From positions 1-31,962 of the IMG/VR virus record IMGVR_UViG_3300020471_000265: a stretch of DNA of 31,962 nucleotides. One strand, given 5' to 3'. Source of the stretch: a virus. Positions within the stretch are counted from its first letter, which is position 1; each line of letters begins with the position of its first letter. Positions 18,401 through 24,699 of the stretch are shown here, in pieces. Made by a program: the position numbers and the translations under genes. The notes under the pieces were generated by a model that saw nothing but the letters and a program-made list of their open reading frames with translations, was not told where the DNA came from and searched no databases.

Positions 18401-21400
18401 TTCTATCACGGCACACCAAACGGGTATGCATTTAACAGAGCAGACAACCCTAATGTCGTCATGAGACCCAGTGCTAGAGGTTTCTATGGGCCAGCAACAT
18501 ACTTAACAGACAGCCCAGGAGCCGCATCTCAGACGTATGCCAAGAAGCCAACACCTGAGTCCATAAGGAATCAGATCATGGACTTGGATGTGGCAGACGA
18601 TGTGAAAGAAGAGCTTCTTTACGATGCTTATGAGTTGCATGATGTTAGGAAACAAATATCAGCAAAACGTCGTGACTATTACATCGCTAATGCTGGTGAA
18701 GAGGCCGACACTGTAAACACACTGAAGGATGAGCTTGATGAACTTGTTGACATGGAACAGTCACTTCTTGACAACTTGTCAACACAGGGTGTCAAAACCG
18801 ATCCCCTTGTAGTTCCTGTGCTTGTGAGGGTTCGCAACCCAATTAACTTTAGACATAACGCTAGTTATGAGTCTATAAATGATCCTGCTCTGAGAAGTAT
18901 CGTTGACTACTTCAATATGACAGACACACTCAACCTCAAGGCAATGCAGAGATTTGCGGCAGCTTTTGAAGCTGGCCCAGTGACAGGTAGAGACACCTAC
19001 CTTGGTCTTGTTCGCATGCTCCAAGATTCTGGTCGTGGCAAGTTAGCCGCTCAAGCAGAATTAAATGAAGCGTTAGATGATCTTGGCTATGACGGGATGC
19101 TAACGACTCACTACAACACCTTGGACTCAGTTGGTGCTGACTCAAGGATGTTAAACGGTGAGACTTATGAGGGTGAGCAGATGCCTCATATGGGTTTACT
19201 TGTCTTTGATAGCCAAAACATCAAGCACGTAGACGCAAACGAGTTCGACTCGTCTGATCCTCGTCTCTATCATCGTCTTGAAGAAGGCTCGATGAAGTCA
19301 GGTACGCTTGGTGCTGTTGTTAGATCAATGGCAGACGAGCAAATAGACAGCGTTGCCGATCTCAATATGGGTGCTGTTGGTGAGGTGCTTGAAGAATCTC
19401 AGGTAGAAAGATCACTAACATCAGCCATCATGTCTATGGGTCGAAGACGACCTGCTACTGATGCTGAAGTTAAAGCACTTCGCAAGCATGGCCCTCTTGG
19501 ATGGTTCTCAGAAACATCGAAACGCCTGAAGGATATGGGCGCACACTGGTATGGAGATTGGTTTAAGAACCACTTCCCAGACGTACACCAGACGTTTGCC
19601 AAGAAATACTTCCCACTGTACGACGCAATGAAGTCATTACCAGACGCACAGGGTTGGGTTGGTAGCTGGGTTCAACGTGGGCCAGTAGCTCTTGGACGTG
19701 CTGTAACTGGAAAGTCTCCTAATCAACCTAAGAGCTATACACGAATTGTGTCTGCTTTAAGGCGAGGAGATAAATCAAGACAATACGCGGCTCTCAGTGA
19801 CAAAGAGAAAGCAGTGTACTCCAAGATAAGAAATGCTCTTGATGCTGAATGGTCTGAGATGTCTGCACAAGGCATCATGGTTGGACGTAGAGCAAACTAC
19901 TTGCCACAAGTCTGGAATAGAGACGCCATCAACTCAAACAGAGATGAGTTTCTAAACGCCATGGCTAACTTCTATATCAGAGAGGGAGATCGAAACGGTA
20001 TCCCTGCTAGAACTAAAGAAGAAGCAAGCAAGTTCGCTGACTCCATGTATTACAAACTGGCCGCAGACGATGCTGATGGTGTGTTTATCCCAGAAGCAGG
20101 AGGTTCACGTAATGCAACGTCAGATCATATTGATTTTACTCGTATGCTTGATCTTGAAAACGACCCTTATAGTCTTAATGAGCTAGAGAAATTCTTAGAG
20201 GGAGACCTCCAGAACCTCCTTGTTAAATACTTCGAGGGTACATCAAGACGACTTATCCAGACGAAACACTTTGGTAATAACGTACATGGTTTCCACGATT
20301 ACATTAAAGCTGCGAGCCAGGGAACACGTGGTATTGCTGATCTCTTGTCATCAAACAAGATATTCAGGAAAGACTTCGACACCCTGAACAGTGCAGGAGA
20401 AGTAGAAACTGTTGAGGTTATTGATACAGTCGCTATGCCTTTCTCTGGAGCAAGAGATAACTCAGCTAATGAGTTCTCAGAAAACCTACTTAATGTATTC
20501 AAGTCCAGTGGTGAGGCTGCTGCAAGACAACTTCTTAAAGATATAGCTCCAACAGGTGCGGGCGGAAGAGTTCCGCAAGCATATGAAAGACGAGTAGATG
20601 CAATCGTCGCCGCCCTTAAAGATTACAAGGGTGAGTCAGTAGATTGGGATCAAAGCCAGTACTACATGATGATGAACTCTATGCGTCTGGCACTCAAGAA
20701 GCCTATGAATGGTGTCGGTGGTAAGCGAGTAAACGAAATCACCAAAGCTATCAAAGGATTTAACAGTGTAACTCTACTTGGTTGGACAACTCTAACATCT
20801 CTTGGCGACCCTGCCCTTACCCTAATCCGATCTGGCTCTTTCCAAGATTGGTACAAAGGTATGAAGACAGCCGCCCTTGATGAAGATTACAGAAAGATGA
20901 TCCATGACGTAGGTGTTGCGATTGAAAACATCGTACATGAGCGTCAGATTTATATGTATGGAGCATCTAACTCCAAGCTAACTAACGCATTTTTTAACGC
21001 GACTATGCTGACGCCATGGACAGACATGAATAGGCAAGCCGCTGGTGCAGTTGGTTATGAGTCTTTCAAGACAATGCAACGCAAGGCTAACAACTTCTAC
21101 CGAAGGGGTGTGCCTATTGCGGAGCAAAGCCGAGACTACAAGAAGGCACATAGATATTTAATGTCTTATGGTCTTGGTGAGTTCTTACCTACTGGTGATC
21201 GACACAAAGAAAGACTGTCAAACATGAAACTGCTGAGTGAAGACGATGCAGTTCGTCGTGCGGTCATTCAGTTCGCTGACCAATCTATCTTCCAGCCGAA
21301 TCCAAATGACATACCTATGTGGGCTCAGACACCTATAGCCTCCCTGGTATTCCAGTTGAAGAGCTTCCCACTGATGATGACTCGTCTTGGAAAGTACACG

Positions 21401-21997
21401 CTGGACGAAATGTTTGGTGATATGGAGACAGGAAAGCTAACAGTTAATCCAAAACGCATGAACAGAAATGCTTGGCCATTATTGTATATGGCATCAGCAG
21501 GCCCACTGTTCGGCGGTATGGCTCTCACAGCGAAAGACTTCTCTCAAATGAGAGGTGGCGACACTGGTGAAGAGATGGATATTCGTAACCGTAATATTCT
21601 CAAGACCCTTGGGTATAACGAGAAAATACACGGCAACGAAAATGATTTCGCTGGATGGTATGTAGAAGGGATGATGCAAATGGGTGGCCTCGGATTATTC
21701 GGGGATGTCTTGCACTCTGTAGCAACACAAGCAGACAACGGAGCTTACGGCGAGCAACGCATAACAAGCGCATTGCTTGGCCCATCATACGGCCTCTTGT
21801 CTGGCGGGGTTAGAACCTTCGCTGGTGCTAAGGATTGGGCATTGGATTCTACGCCTAGCAACGCGAAAGAAAGACAAGCTGCTAGAGAAGTTCTCGGCAG
21901 AGTTCCTGTATTTGGTGGCATCAGGTCACTCAAAGAGGCTGCGGTGGATTTCGTCGCAGGTGAATCAAGTAAAGAAAAGAAGGAGTGGTGGGAATAA
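12416..21997 (+). CDS. Giant polyvalent ejection protein: two HExxH domains plus ART-like domain
   Basis: The 3193-residue protein occupies the slot of the largest podophage ejection protein. Features in order: Gly-rich hydrophobic segments (about 115-165 and 208-235); charged helices (245-420); a Pro/Ala linker (425-490); a metallopeptidase-like site HEVAH (1183-1187) with E1266-FFAQ as likely third ligand; a Lys/Arg-rich linker (about 1520-1560); a second site HEIGH (1803-1807) with E1861-WFSE; and an ADP-ribosyltransferase-like domain starting FYHGT (1996-2000), with YLTDSP and later LGYDG and LLVFDSQNIK (2261-2270). The C-terminal 850 residues have hydrophobic stretches near 2783, 3019 and 3085, probably for membrane passage. 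Such fused 'polyvalent' proteins are known to enter hosts with the DNA and act early. I saw no lysozyme or transglycosylase motif. Confidence 0.82.
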   Translation: MSDKYGYKSVLPSAQSSSPFDTDYLDDIDGKTALQDPRVLNDLRKYYYELGHDTTQMSDEDLVDEFYSDKTWGLLNTISAGKRAYETMTASPEQQERMRRLDGLYEKLPSFWQEGGRGAMSAIADGTLAVIADPINLIPGGKALQAGANAARIGGKSIGLGRAGWEGAKTGAKYEAGIGAAQNTLMGVADQTRDINLGYRDEYSQLGLLGDATVGGVVGGAVGAGIGAGAGMYGRRTGLQQRMGARYLGKTEDEIAEMTFREAEEMKKKAGFDPETGTFRGEKGSEKTPEEVDEAPLSAEETLSPDELKIIENEAALDAEIRALEEAETSARVDELDDEVILDLQDRITKLNEIKNFGRRLQTEKEEIDELISNVGADNAEAIKRRDAFTKAASDYRYAIANIDDSEKLTAAVDRIIEGLKRPDVDAEAPEAPTAPEATGGEPPAGAAAAPEPTVKTETPTLEEPVAGGDTTPVTPSDAPPVPEVQTEVAIPYRNKNQETQIKTILSDNGLTESDLDAILRNPDNDVVITSKDGKLTQKNIQQLKDNIALKQADSDAPPQLDTTPPEAPKLKSELRGLAIANGVDPKTLTPSGRAKSISKARVQKAIDEAEGESEYTSQVKTELDEILDLIGPDETDPTVVQRAIRSMASASGYKSDADDLIALYDHGYSSVVRNESIVKPLTKTEQKKIKTLARAMKKRPEFAETPMDVMETLARQEIIAQRSIDKTPVRGTGEAIADASKFTTAGRSASTGKIQGFLKRGTRIKKGSDYTLTDGVKVGRAQFGFEAALIKARSGGVDIVEYITLGPEKIMTRNGYVDVPKGTVAFADGVSGRPFDSMEFALEFRNGGKPKRAVAAQAAEVPVSRGAEEAEGLTNPDAINLADLLEKFGDDPETLVRVLKERARTDNTPAKPKQEMLPVQRGNKYLIIRNKENPTDVRLIGRSQIAAGADMSALLGKNGDPAKWEARYLPEENYTQRKTKLQQLFDQLPEEPEGTVAGTRLEVGNQSGRGDPIAFEDMADVRIDADKLQDERIVEAFGYVRRPITKNTSLMDVYKVARQLDMSTNWFRNGEYADAHIKRLEAIYSYIDEVAPNGFINNQTTRAQSVADVRDVFSKYSKEEIENAVDFIERLGGDQTIGPKFRESISGNYQETNFKKDGGISQQIKLDGRSGSFTDRTTTLYHEVAHWAYEHILTPRDKLEFWRSMNKYYDPKTGALDFERLKTGVSIYGRGGDRMPGIADEIVEVEGAARGDGSLIVNSLDSPQEFFAQQFEVWATRQRNIGNDSFWLKITKYVKGIINRYARDVEIDPDLEHLFAKILPDDQRAKFKLGDATDAKSKRGPHIIRRADELKYIRRELEDAIDRDSASGIVNATRELLGYMLSVAPRYSKGKRADLAKKKLKASSTFSPFNGMKGKIHNRIDELSGILAINRNSLDGLSPESEGIGSSYWDDGLSEGLDEQAAADKIMEIFARGGLGDEAIPLNNTLDEMYQALETAFQVAEGGAMRGSKPNVTGTNPKRPTRSKAAKKAKTRKAREEAALDGDAAQTARTTPNKRKRVTRDDNKGLDPDSVGSIQDLPITELRKLYVKHRGTDMGDQIAIQLLRKEKSKPLKSRLVPVPKSIGQAGKADLENGYLDALESGNPELITQYISELNRRALNKGKKRGDPTKVQPKYLSSKVIEQEVRDMVGLASSDGIPPSARAGIRDLLSFITHRDPEVQNTSRVMTYRMLNLLNKTTRDSLGETNILSADDLARVANVQPSEVGTSVFVDVRGPEFKKYRSDIRRMSIGLTKGKSSPFDLMHEIGHMVVRSGVLEPGERDAIVEAYTRANNKTKDRIEKLYAGKYADRTDEAREDLLAQEWFSESLAEYMAERVAKGDILKASTTGDVSSLRMMNTFERTLDKMLEYVAYMVNGLIGRNDIKQQFRRLVLFGDMFEKPRPNALADVVRSGPAIHPDLAADAVNDYIMASPRAKREKMLEFVENGLSRSGDEVVPFYHGTPNGYAFNRADNPNVVMRPSARGFYGPATYLTDSPGAASQTYAKKPTPESIRNQIMDLDVADDVKEELLYDAYELHDVRKQISAKRRDYYIANAGEEADTVNTLKDELDELVDMEQSLLDNLSTQGVKTDPLVVPVLVRVRNPINFRHNASYESINDPALRSIVDYFNMTDTLNLKAMQRFAAAFEAGPVTGRDTYLGLVRMLQDSGRGKLAAQAELNEALDDLGYDGMLTTHYNTLDSVGADSRMLNGETYEGEQMPHMGLLVFDSQNIKHVDANEFDSSDPRLYHRLEEGSMKSGTLGAVVRSMADEQIDSVADLNMGAVGEVLEESQVERSLTSAIMSMGRRRPATDAEVKALRKHGPLGWFSETSKRLKDMGAHWYGDWFKNHFPDVHQTFAKKYFPLYDAMKSLPDAQGWVGSWVQRGPVALGRAVTGKSPNQPKSYTRIVSALRRGDKSRQYAALSDKEKAVYSKIRNALDAEWSEMSAQGIMVGRRANYLPQVWNRDAINSNRDEFLNAMANFYIREGDRNGIPARTKEEASKFADSMYYKLAADDADGVFIPEAGGSRNATSDHIDFTRMLDLENDPYSLNELEKFLEGDLQNLLVKYFEGTSRRLIQTKHFGNNVHGFHDYIKAASQGTRGIADLLSSNKIFRKDFDTLNSAGEVETVEVIDTVAMPFSGARDNSANEFSENLLNVFKSSGEAAARQLLKDIAPTGAGGRVPQAYERRVDAIVAALKDYKGESVDWDQSQYYMMMNSMRLALKKPMNGVGGKRVNEITKAIKGFNSVTLLGWTTLTSLGDPALTLIRSGSFQDWYKGMKTAALDEDYRKMIHDVGVAIENIVHERQIYMYGASNSKLTNAFFNATMLTPWTDMNRQAAGAVGYESFKTMQRKANNFYRRGVPIAEQSRDYKKAHRYLMSYGLGEFLPTGDRHKERLSNMKLLSEDDAVRRAVIQFADQSIFQPNPNDIPMWAQTPIASLVFQLKSFPLMMTRLGKYTLDEMFGDMETGKLTVNPKRMNRNAWPLLYMASAGPLFGGMALTAKDFSQMRGGDTGEEMDIRNRNILKTLGYNEKIHGNENDFAGWYVEGMMQMGGLGLFGDVLHSVATQADNGAYGEQRITSALLGPSYGLLSGGVRTFAGAKDWALDSTPSNAKERQAAREVLGRVPVFGGIRSLKEAAVDFVAGESSKEKKEWWE

Positions 21998-22263
21998 TGG
22001 CAAAAGCAAAGTCAAAACGAGCAAGCAAGAAGTCTATGCCTTGTAATAAACCTCGTCGTCAGACGAGTGGGGGTAAGAAGTTTGTGGTCAAAGCCTGCCA
22101 GGGCGGTAAGGAAAAGATCATCCGTTTTGGTGACGCGAACATGTCCATCAAGAAGAGTCAGCCAGCCCGTAAAAAATCTTATTGCGCTAGGTCTGGCGGT
22201 ATCAAAGGTAAGAACAACAAACTATCAGCTAATTACTGGTCACGTAGAGCATGGGGGTGCTGA
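21997..22263 (+). CDS. Small basic marine-phage conserved protein (88 aa)
   Basis: The ATG overlaps the giant gene's stop (TAATG), and GGAG in the giant gene's last codons serves as ribosome binding site. The product is 88 residues and strongly basic. It has MPCNKPRRQTSGGKKFVVKA, then GGKEKIIRFGDANMSIKK, then KKSYCARSGGIKGKNN and a C-terminal YWSRRAW. I remember this pattern (GGKK...VVKAC..GKEKIIRFGD...R.K.F.AR....YW....W) as widespread in marine phages, with no established function. Relatives usually carry more Cys and His in the second half. Here that metal-binding set seems incomplete (Cys at 15, 34, 63 and 88). A DNA-associated virion protein is possible. Confidence 0.75.
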   Translation: MAKAKSKRASKKSMPCNKPRRQTSGGKKFVVKACQGGKEKIIRFGDANMSIKKSQPARKKSYCARSGGIKGKNNKLSANYWSRRAWGC

Positions 22264-22395
22264 ATGAGCTTAGTACGAAACATTAACAAACGTCGCAAGG
22301 CGGGAACTTCACGGAGTAAAAAGAACTCCACAATTTCACCAAAGGCATACTCGGATATGAAGAAGGGTTGGCCTAAAAAGAAAGGAAAAAAATAA
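22264..22395 (+). CDS. Small basic protein (43 aa), probable virion protein
   Basis: The ATG follows the preceding TGA immediately, and the TAA overlaps the next ATG (TAATG). The peptide begins MSLVRNINKRRKAG, contains TSRSKKNSTISPKAYSDM and ends in GWPKKKGKK. It is Lys/Arg-rich with no hydrophobic segment. I recall similar short proteins next to the preceding 88-residue gene in marine podophages; no function is known. Strict coupling on both sides and no intergenic space support it being real. Confidence 0.72.
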   Translation: MSLVRNINKRRKAGTSRSKKNSTISPKAYSDMKKGWPKKKGKK

Positions 22396-22784
22396 TGGCT
22401 ATAACAAGTCTTGTTAGTTCATTAGTTGGGCCTGTAAGTGGCATCTTGGATAAGTTTATCGAAGACAAAGATCAAAGAGCACAGCTTGCCCATGAGATAG
22501 CAACGATGACAGACCGTCATCATCAAGAACTTATGCTCGCACAGTTAGAGATTAATAAAGCCGAGGCAGCGGGCAACTGGTTTCAGTCGTCTTGGAGGCC
22601 CGCAACCGCTTGGGTTTGTGTGCTGGGTTTCACTGTGAATTTTTTGGTCTCTCCTCTTGCTGCACCGTTTGGCTTCATCGTTCCTCAAGCAGACATGTCA
22701 ATCATGATGCCTGTCTTGATGGGGATGCTTGGATTGGCGGGCGCAAGAACATTTGAAAAAGTAAAAGGTGTTAATAAAGGATAG
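22395..22784 (+). CDS. Holin, GTA-type 3TM family
   Basis: The 129-residue protein matches the 'holin of 3TMs' family named from gene transfer agent release (PF11351). It has an N-terminal amphipathic part (ITSLVSSLVGPVSGILDKFI), a charged helix, the hallmark phrase NWFQSSWRPATAWVCVLGF, then hydrophobic segments around 63-85 and 100-117, and a short charged tail. It makes lesions in the inner membrane at the end of infection, letting the endolysin reach the wall. The start overlaps the preceding stop. The endolysin follows four bases after its stop, giving a standard holin-endolysin pair. Confidence 0.88.
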   Translation: MAITSLVSSLVGPVSGILDKFIEDKDQRAQLAHEIATMTDRHHQELMLAQLEINKAEAAGNWFQSSWRPATAWVCVLGFTVNFLVSPLAAPFGFIVPQADMSIMMPVLMGMLGLAGARTFEKVKGVNKG

Positions 22785-22788
22785 GTAC

Positions 22789-23241
22789 ATGGCTTTTAAG
22801 TTGTCTAAGAAGTCGAAAAATAAACTCGAAGGAGTTGATAACGACCTCATAAAGTTAGCTGAGTTCGCAATATCAGTGAGCACGGTTGATTTTGGAATAT
22901 CAGAAGGGCTTCGAACCATTGAAAGACAAAAGGAGCTAGTAGAGCAAAAGCGATCTCAGACGATGAAGAGCTTACATCTTGAAGGTAAAGCCCTGGATGT
23001 TTTTGCTTTCATAAATGGTGAGGTTTGCTGGGAGCTTACTGTGTACGACGAGATAGCTGATGCTTTTGCAATGGCTAGTCGTGCCAAAGACATACCTTGT
23101 ATGTGGGGTGCGGCATGGACAGTACCAGACATAGGTCAATGGGAAGGAACCATGGAACAAGCCATGCACTCTTACATTGATCTACGAAGATCGCAATCAA
23201 GGAGGCCATTCTTGGATGGCCCACACTTCCAGCTTGCGTAA
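22789..23241 (+). CDS. Endolysin, M15-type D-Ala/L-Ala-D-Glu peptidase
   Basis: The product is 150 residues from the ATG at 22789, which lies four bases after the holin stop. It has the M15 (VanY/T5 endolysin-like) pattern: ISEGLRT (37-43), the zinc site SLHLEGKALD with H63 and D70, and C-terminal DGPHFQL with H146. These residues bind the zinc that cleaves peptide bridges in peptidoglycan. There is no signal peptide, so it depends on the holin. All catalytic positions are present. Its TAA overlaps the ATG of the next small gene. Confidence 0.9.
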   Translation: MAFKLSKKSKNKLEGVDNDLIKLAEFAISVSTVDFGISEGLRTIERQKELVEQKRSQTMKSLHLEGKALDVFAFINGEVCWELTVYDEIADAFAMASRAKDIPCMWGAAWTVPDIGQWEGTMEQAMHSYIDLRRSQSRRPFLDGPHFQLA

Positions 23242-23411
23242 TGATGGACAGCGTGACCCTTTCGGACATATTGAATGTCCTTGTGCCTGTTATCGGAGGG
23301 TTATCGGTAATTATTTATTCGCTGATAAAGTTACACGTCGATGTTGGACATATAAAAAAACAAATAACAACTTTGTTTGACCTGCATAACAACAAAAAAG
23401 AAAAAGATTAA
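23241..23411 (+). CDS. Small single-TM protein of the lysis cassette (56 aa)
   Basis: The ATG overlaps the endolysin stop (TAATG). Residues 11-30 (LNVLVPVIGGLSVIIYSLIK) form one membrane helix. The remaining 26 residues are polar with a weak coiled-coil look (VGHIKKQITTLFDLHNN). Size, position and layout suggest a lysis accessory membrane protein, such as an inner-membrane spanin-like or holin-regulating peptide. The periplasmic part is much shorter than typical i-spanins, so I leave the role open. It has no ribosome binding site of its own and relies on coupling. Confidence 0.68.
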   Translation: MMDSVTLSDILNVLVPVIGGLSVIIYSLIKLHVDVGHIKKQITTLFDLHNNKKEKD

Positions 23412-23416
23412 CAACA

Positions 23417-23563
23417 ATGGAAGACAAAAATAACAACAAAGAAGTCAAATGTGAGCGATGCGGCTCCAGAAAAGAACCCAACTATTGTCACGGACATACA
23501 CAATGTGCGGATTGCAAGTGTGTAATTGATGACTGCTGTCAGGGTGAGTGTGTAACTGATTAG
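23417..23563 (+). CDS. Cys-rich putative zinc-binding small protein (48 aa)
   Basis: The frame starts at ATG 23417, five bases after the preceding stop, and ends just before the ribosome binding site of the next gene. The 48 residues contain nine Cys in a tight array: C12-x2-C15, C24, C30-x2-C33-x-C35, C40-C41 and C45, plus H25 and H27. This is a zinc-ribbon/knuckle-type arrangement. The Shine-Dalgarno sequence is weak, which lowers confidence. No transmembrane or signal segment is present, so it is presumably cytoplasmic. I do not recognise the family. Confidence 0.6.
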   Translation: MEDKNNNKEVKCERCGSRKEPNYCHGHTQCADCKCVIDDCCQGECVTD

Positions 23564-23572
23564 GAGAGTGAA

Positions 23573-23788
23573 ATGTTTATCCCTGTGATTTTAATCTGCA
23601 TGACGGTTCATGTTTCGTCTTGCACATTGATAGCTAAACCAGGGGACTATCACGATACCTTAGAGGCTTGCCAAGAAGAAGCCGCATTAGTTGCTAATAA
23701 TATGCAGAACTCAGAAAAATATAGAATAGCCGCAGCTATTCCTTACTGCGTTCATGCGAAAAACGCGAGGACATCTATAAAATGGTAA
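23573..23788 (+). CDS. Small exported or membrane-anchored protein (71 aa)
   Basis: GGAG lies seven bases before the ATG. The N-terminus (FIPVILICMTVHVSSCTLIA) is a hydrophobic signal or anchor segment. The rest is short and polar, with Cys at 33 and 59 that could form a disulphide after export (KPGDYHDTLEAC...IPYCVHAK). Similar short 'GDYH...C' proteins are common in phages, without a known role. It overlaps the following lipoprotein gene by seven bases. This pairing recalls i-spanin/o-spanin gene organisation, but no coiled coil is visible, so spanin identity is only a possibility. Confidence 0.68.
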   Translation: MFIPVILICMTVHVSSCTLIAKPGDYHDTLEACQEEAALVANNMQNSEKYRIAAAIPYCVHAKNARTSIKW

Positions 23789-23943
23789 ATATATTAAAAA
23801 TAATGTGTGTCGTCTTGCTTGCTGGCTGTGTCTCTGCACCGCATGCTCCGCCAGAACAGCAAATAGAAATCAGCTTTGACGTTGATTGGGATTGTATTAA
23901 TCAGTTCGACGAGCCACTGCCTTTCTTACATCCAGAGTGTTAA
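23782..23943 (+). CDS. Small lipoprotein, possible o-spanin (53 aa)
   Basis: The 53-residue product starts inside the preceding gene. It has a short lipoprotein signal: a basic/hydrophobic start MVNILKIMCVVLL and the lipobox LLAGC (12-16), so C16 would carry the lipid. The mature 38 residues are Pro-rich then acidic (PHAPPEQQIEISFDVDWD). Small lipoproteins that overlap the preceding membrane-protein gene, located after holin and endolysin, are typical outer-membrane spanins. Its TAA overlaps the stop of the convergent leftward gene (TTAA at 23940-23943). No terminator lies between. Confidence 0.7.
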   Translation: MVNILKIMCVVLLAGCVSAPHAPPEQQIEISFDVDWDCINQFDEPLPFLHPEC

Positions 23944-24137
23944 AAGAATAAATCTGGGCTAGGAAGTATATCTTTGGCAGACATATATGATTTTAGTCTG
24001 CGGTAGGATTTAGCTGTTTTCTTTTCGTTAAATACAGTCGGGTCTCGACGATACCTTCTCTCTCTTAAAACCCAATCAGTCTTGAGAGCGTGGTATAAAA
24101 CGTAATCCTCATCACTCAGTAGGTGGATCGTCTTCAC
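23940..24137 (-). CDS. Small basic hypothetical protein (65 aa)
   Basis: The start is a GTG (24135-24137) with GGAGGAG six bases upstream, an excellent ribosome binding site placed inside the end of the preceding gene, which it overlaps by 26 bases. The product begins with KTIHLLSDEDYVLYHAL, then has an Arg/Lys/Tyr-rich middle (RERRYRRDP, KSYRRLKSYM). I do not recognise it. It is the last gene of the leftward early operon and meets the rightward late operon stop-to-stop. Strong initiation signals make it likely real. Confidence 0.68.
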   Translation of the reverse strand: MKTIHLLSDEDYVLYHALKTDWVLRERRYRRDPTVFNEKKTAKSYRRLKSYMSAKDILPSPDLFF

Positions 24138-24408
24138 TCATTTCTCCTCCGAGAGCCGCATATGATGCAAGGTCTACCCAAGAGTCTTCATGATCTATCG
24201 TATTACAAAGCCTAGAGATTTTTACCCAAGCCATCATTAAGGCAACATGACTAGGTTCTAGTCTATCTCCGTGTTCCCAAGCAGAATTAATAATAACATT
24301 CCACCCATCAGCAATTCTCTGATGATTGACTCTTGTATCTCCATAGTCTTTTGCTCTCTGTCCGTTAATTAATTCAGCACTTAACTTTAAAATATCATCA
24401 CGTTGCAT
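24112..24408 (-). CDS. DUF6378-like protein
   Basis: The 98-residue helical protein has the phrase RAKDYGDTRVNHQRIADGWN, then a helix with MMAWVKISRL and the C-terminal DLASYAALGGEM. I associate this with the DUF6378 phage family, related in style to MazG-like all-alpha folds, but activity is not established. GGAG lies seven bases before the ATG. It overlaps its upstream neighbour by 11 bases. Position in the recombination operon suggests an early role, possibly nucleotide-related; this is inference. Confidence 0.72.
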   Translation of the reverse strand: MQRDDILKLSAELINGQRAKDYGDTRVNHQRIADGWNVIINSAWEHGDRLEPSHVALMMAWVKISRLCNTIDHEDSWVDLASYAALGGEMSEDDPPTE

Positions 24409-24697
24409 TGCAGAACTCCATTTCTACAGCCTTTATCTCTGCTAGTTTTAATCTGGCAGTGTGATTTAATTCGGCTATCGTTTCTCTTATTCTTTTCCTT
24501 TTATCCCTAGCCTTCGTCACCTGATCTTTAAATTCTTTAGTTGTCTTATCGACCAGATGATTGGGAGTGTCCTCTAGGGTTTGTATCCTCTCAGAGATAG
24601 ATATTATTTCATTCTGAAACTGCTCTATCTCCAAGACAATCTCTGAATACTGTTTATTCAGCATAGAAAAATCATTTAGTTTTGCCTGTTTATCCAT
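24398..24697 (-). CDS. Coiled-coil hypothetical protein (99 aa)
   Basis: The protein is almost wholly a charged coiled coil, with heptad-like stretches (YSEIVLEIEQFQNEIIS, ISERIQTLEDTPNHLV, FKDQVTKARDKRKRIRET). There is no membrane segment or known motif. The ribosome binding site GAGGT lies five bases before the ATG, overlapping the end of the nuclease gene. I do not recognise a family. In this operon it might be a partner of the nuclease or the annealing proteins. Confidence 0.65.
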   Translation of the reverse strand: MDKQAKLNDFSMLNKQYSEIVLEIEQFQNEIISISERIQTLEDTPNHLVDKTTKEFKDQVTKARDKRKRIRETIAELNHTARLKLAEIKAVEMEFCNAT

Positions 24698-24699
24698 GT

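Noticed and set aside
12667-21933. Many antisense and other-frame open frames within the giant gene
   Set aside because: They lack ribosome binding sites, have no recognisable domains and lie wholly within a strongly coding frame.
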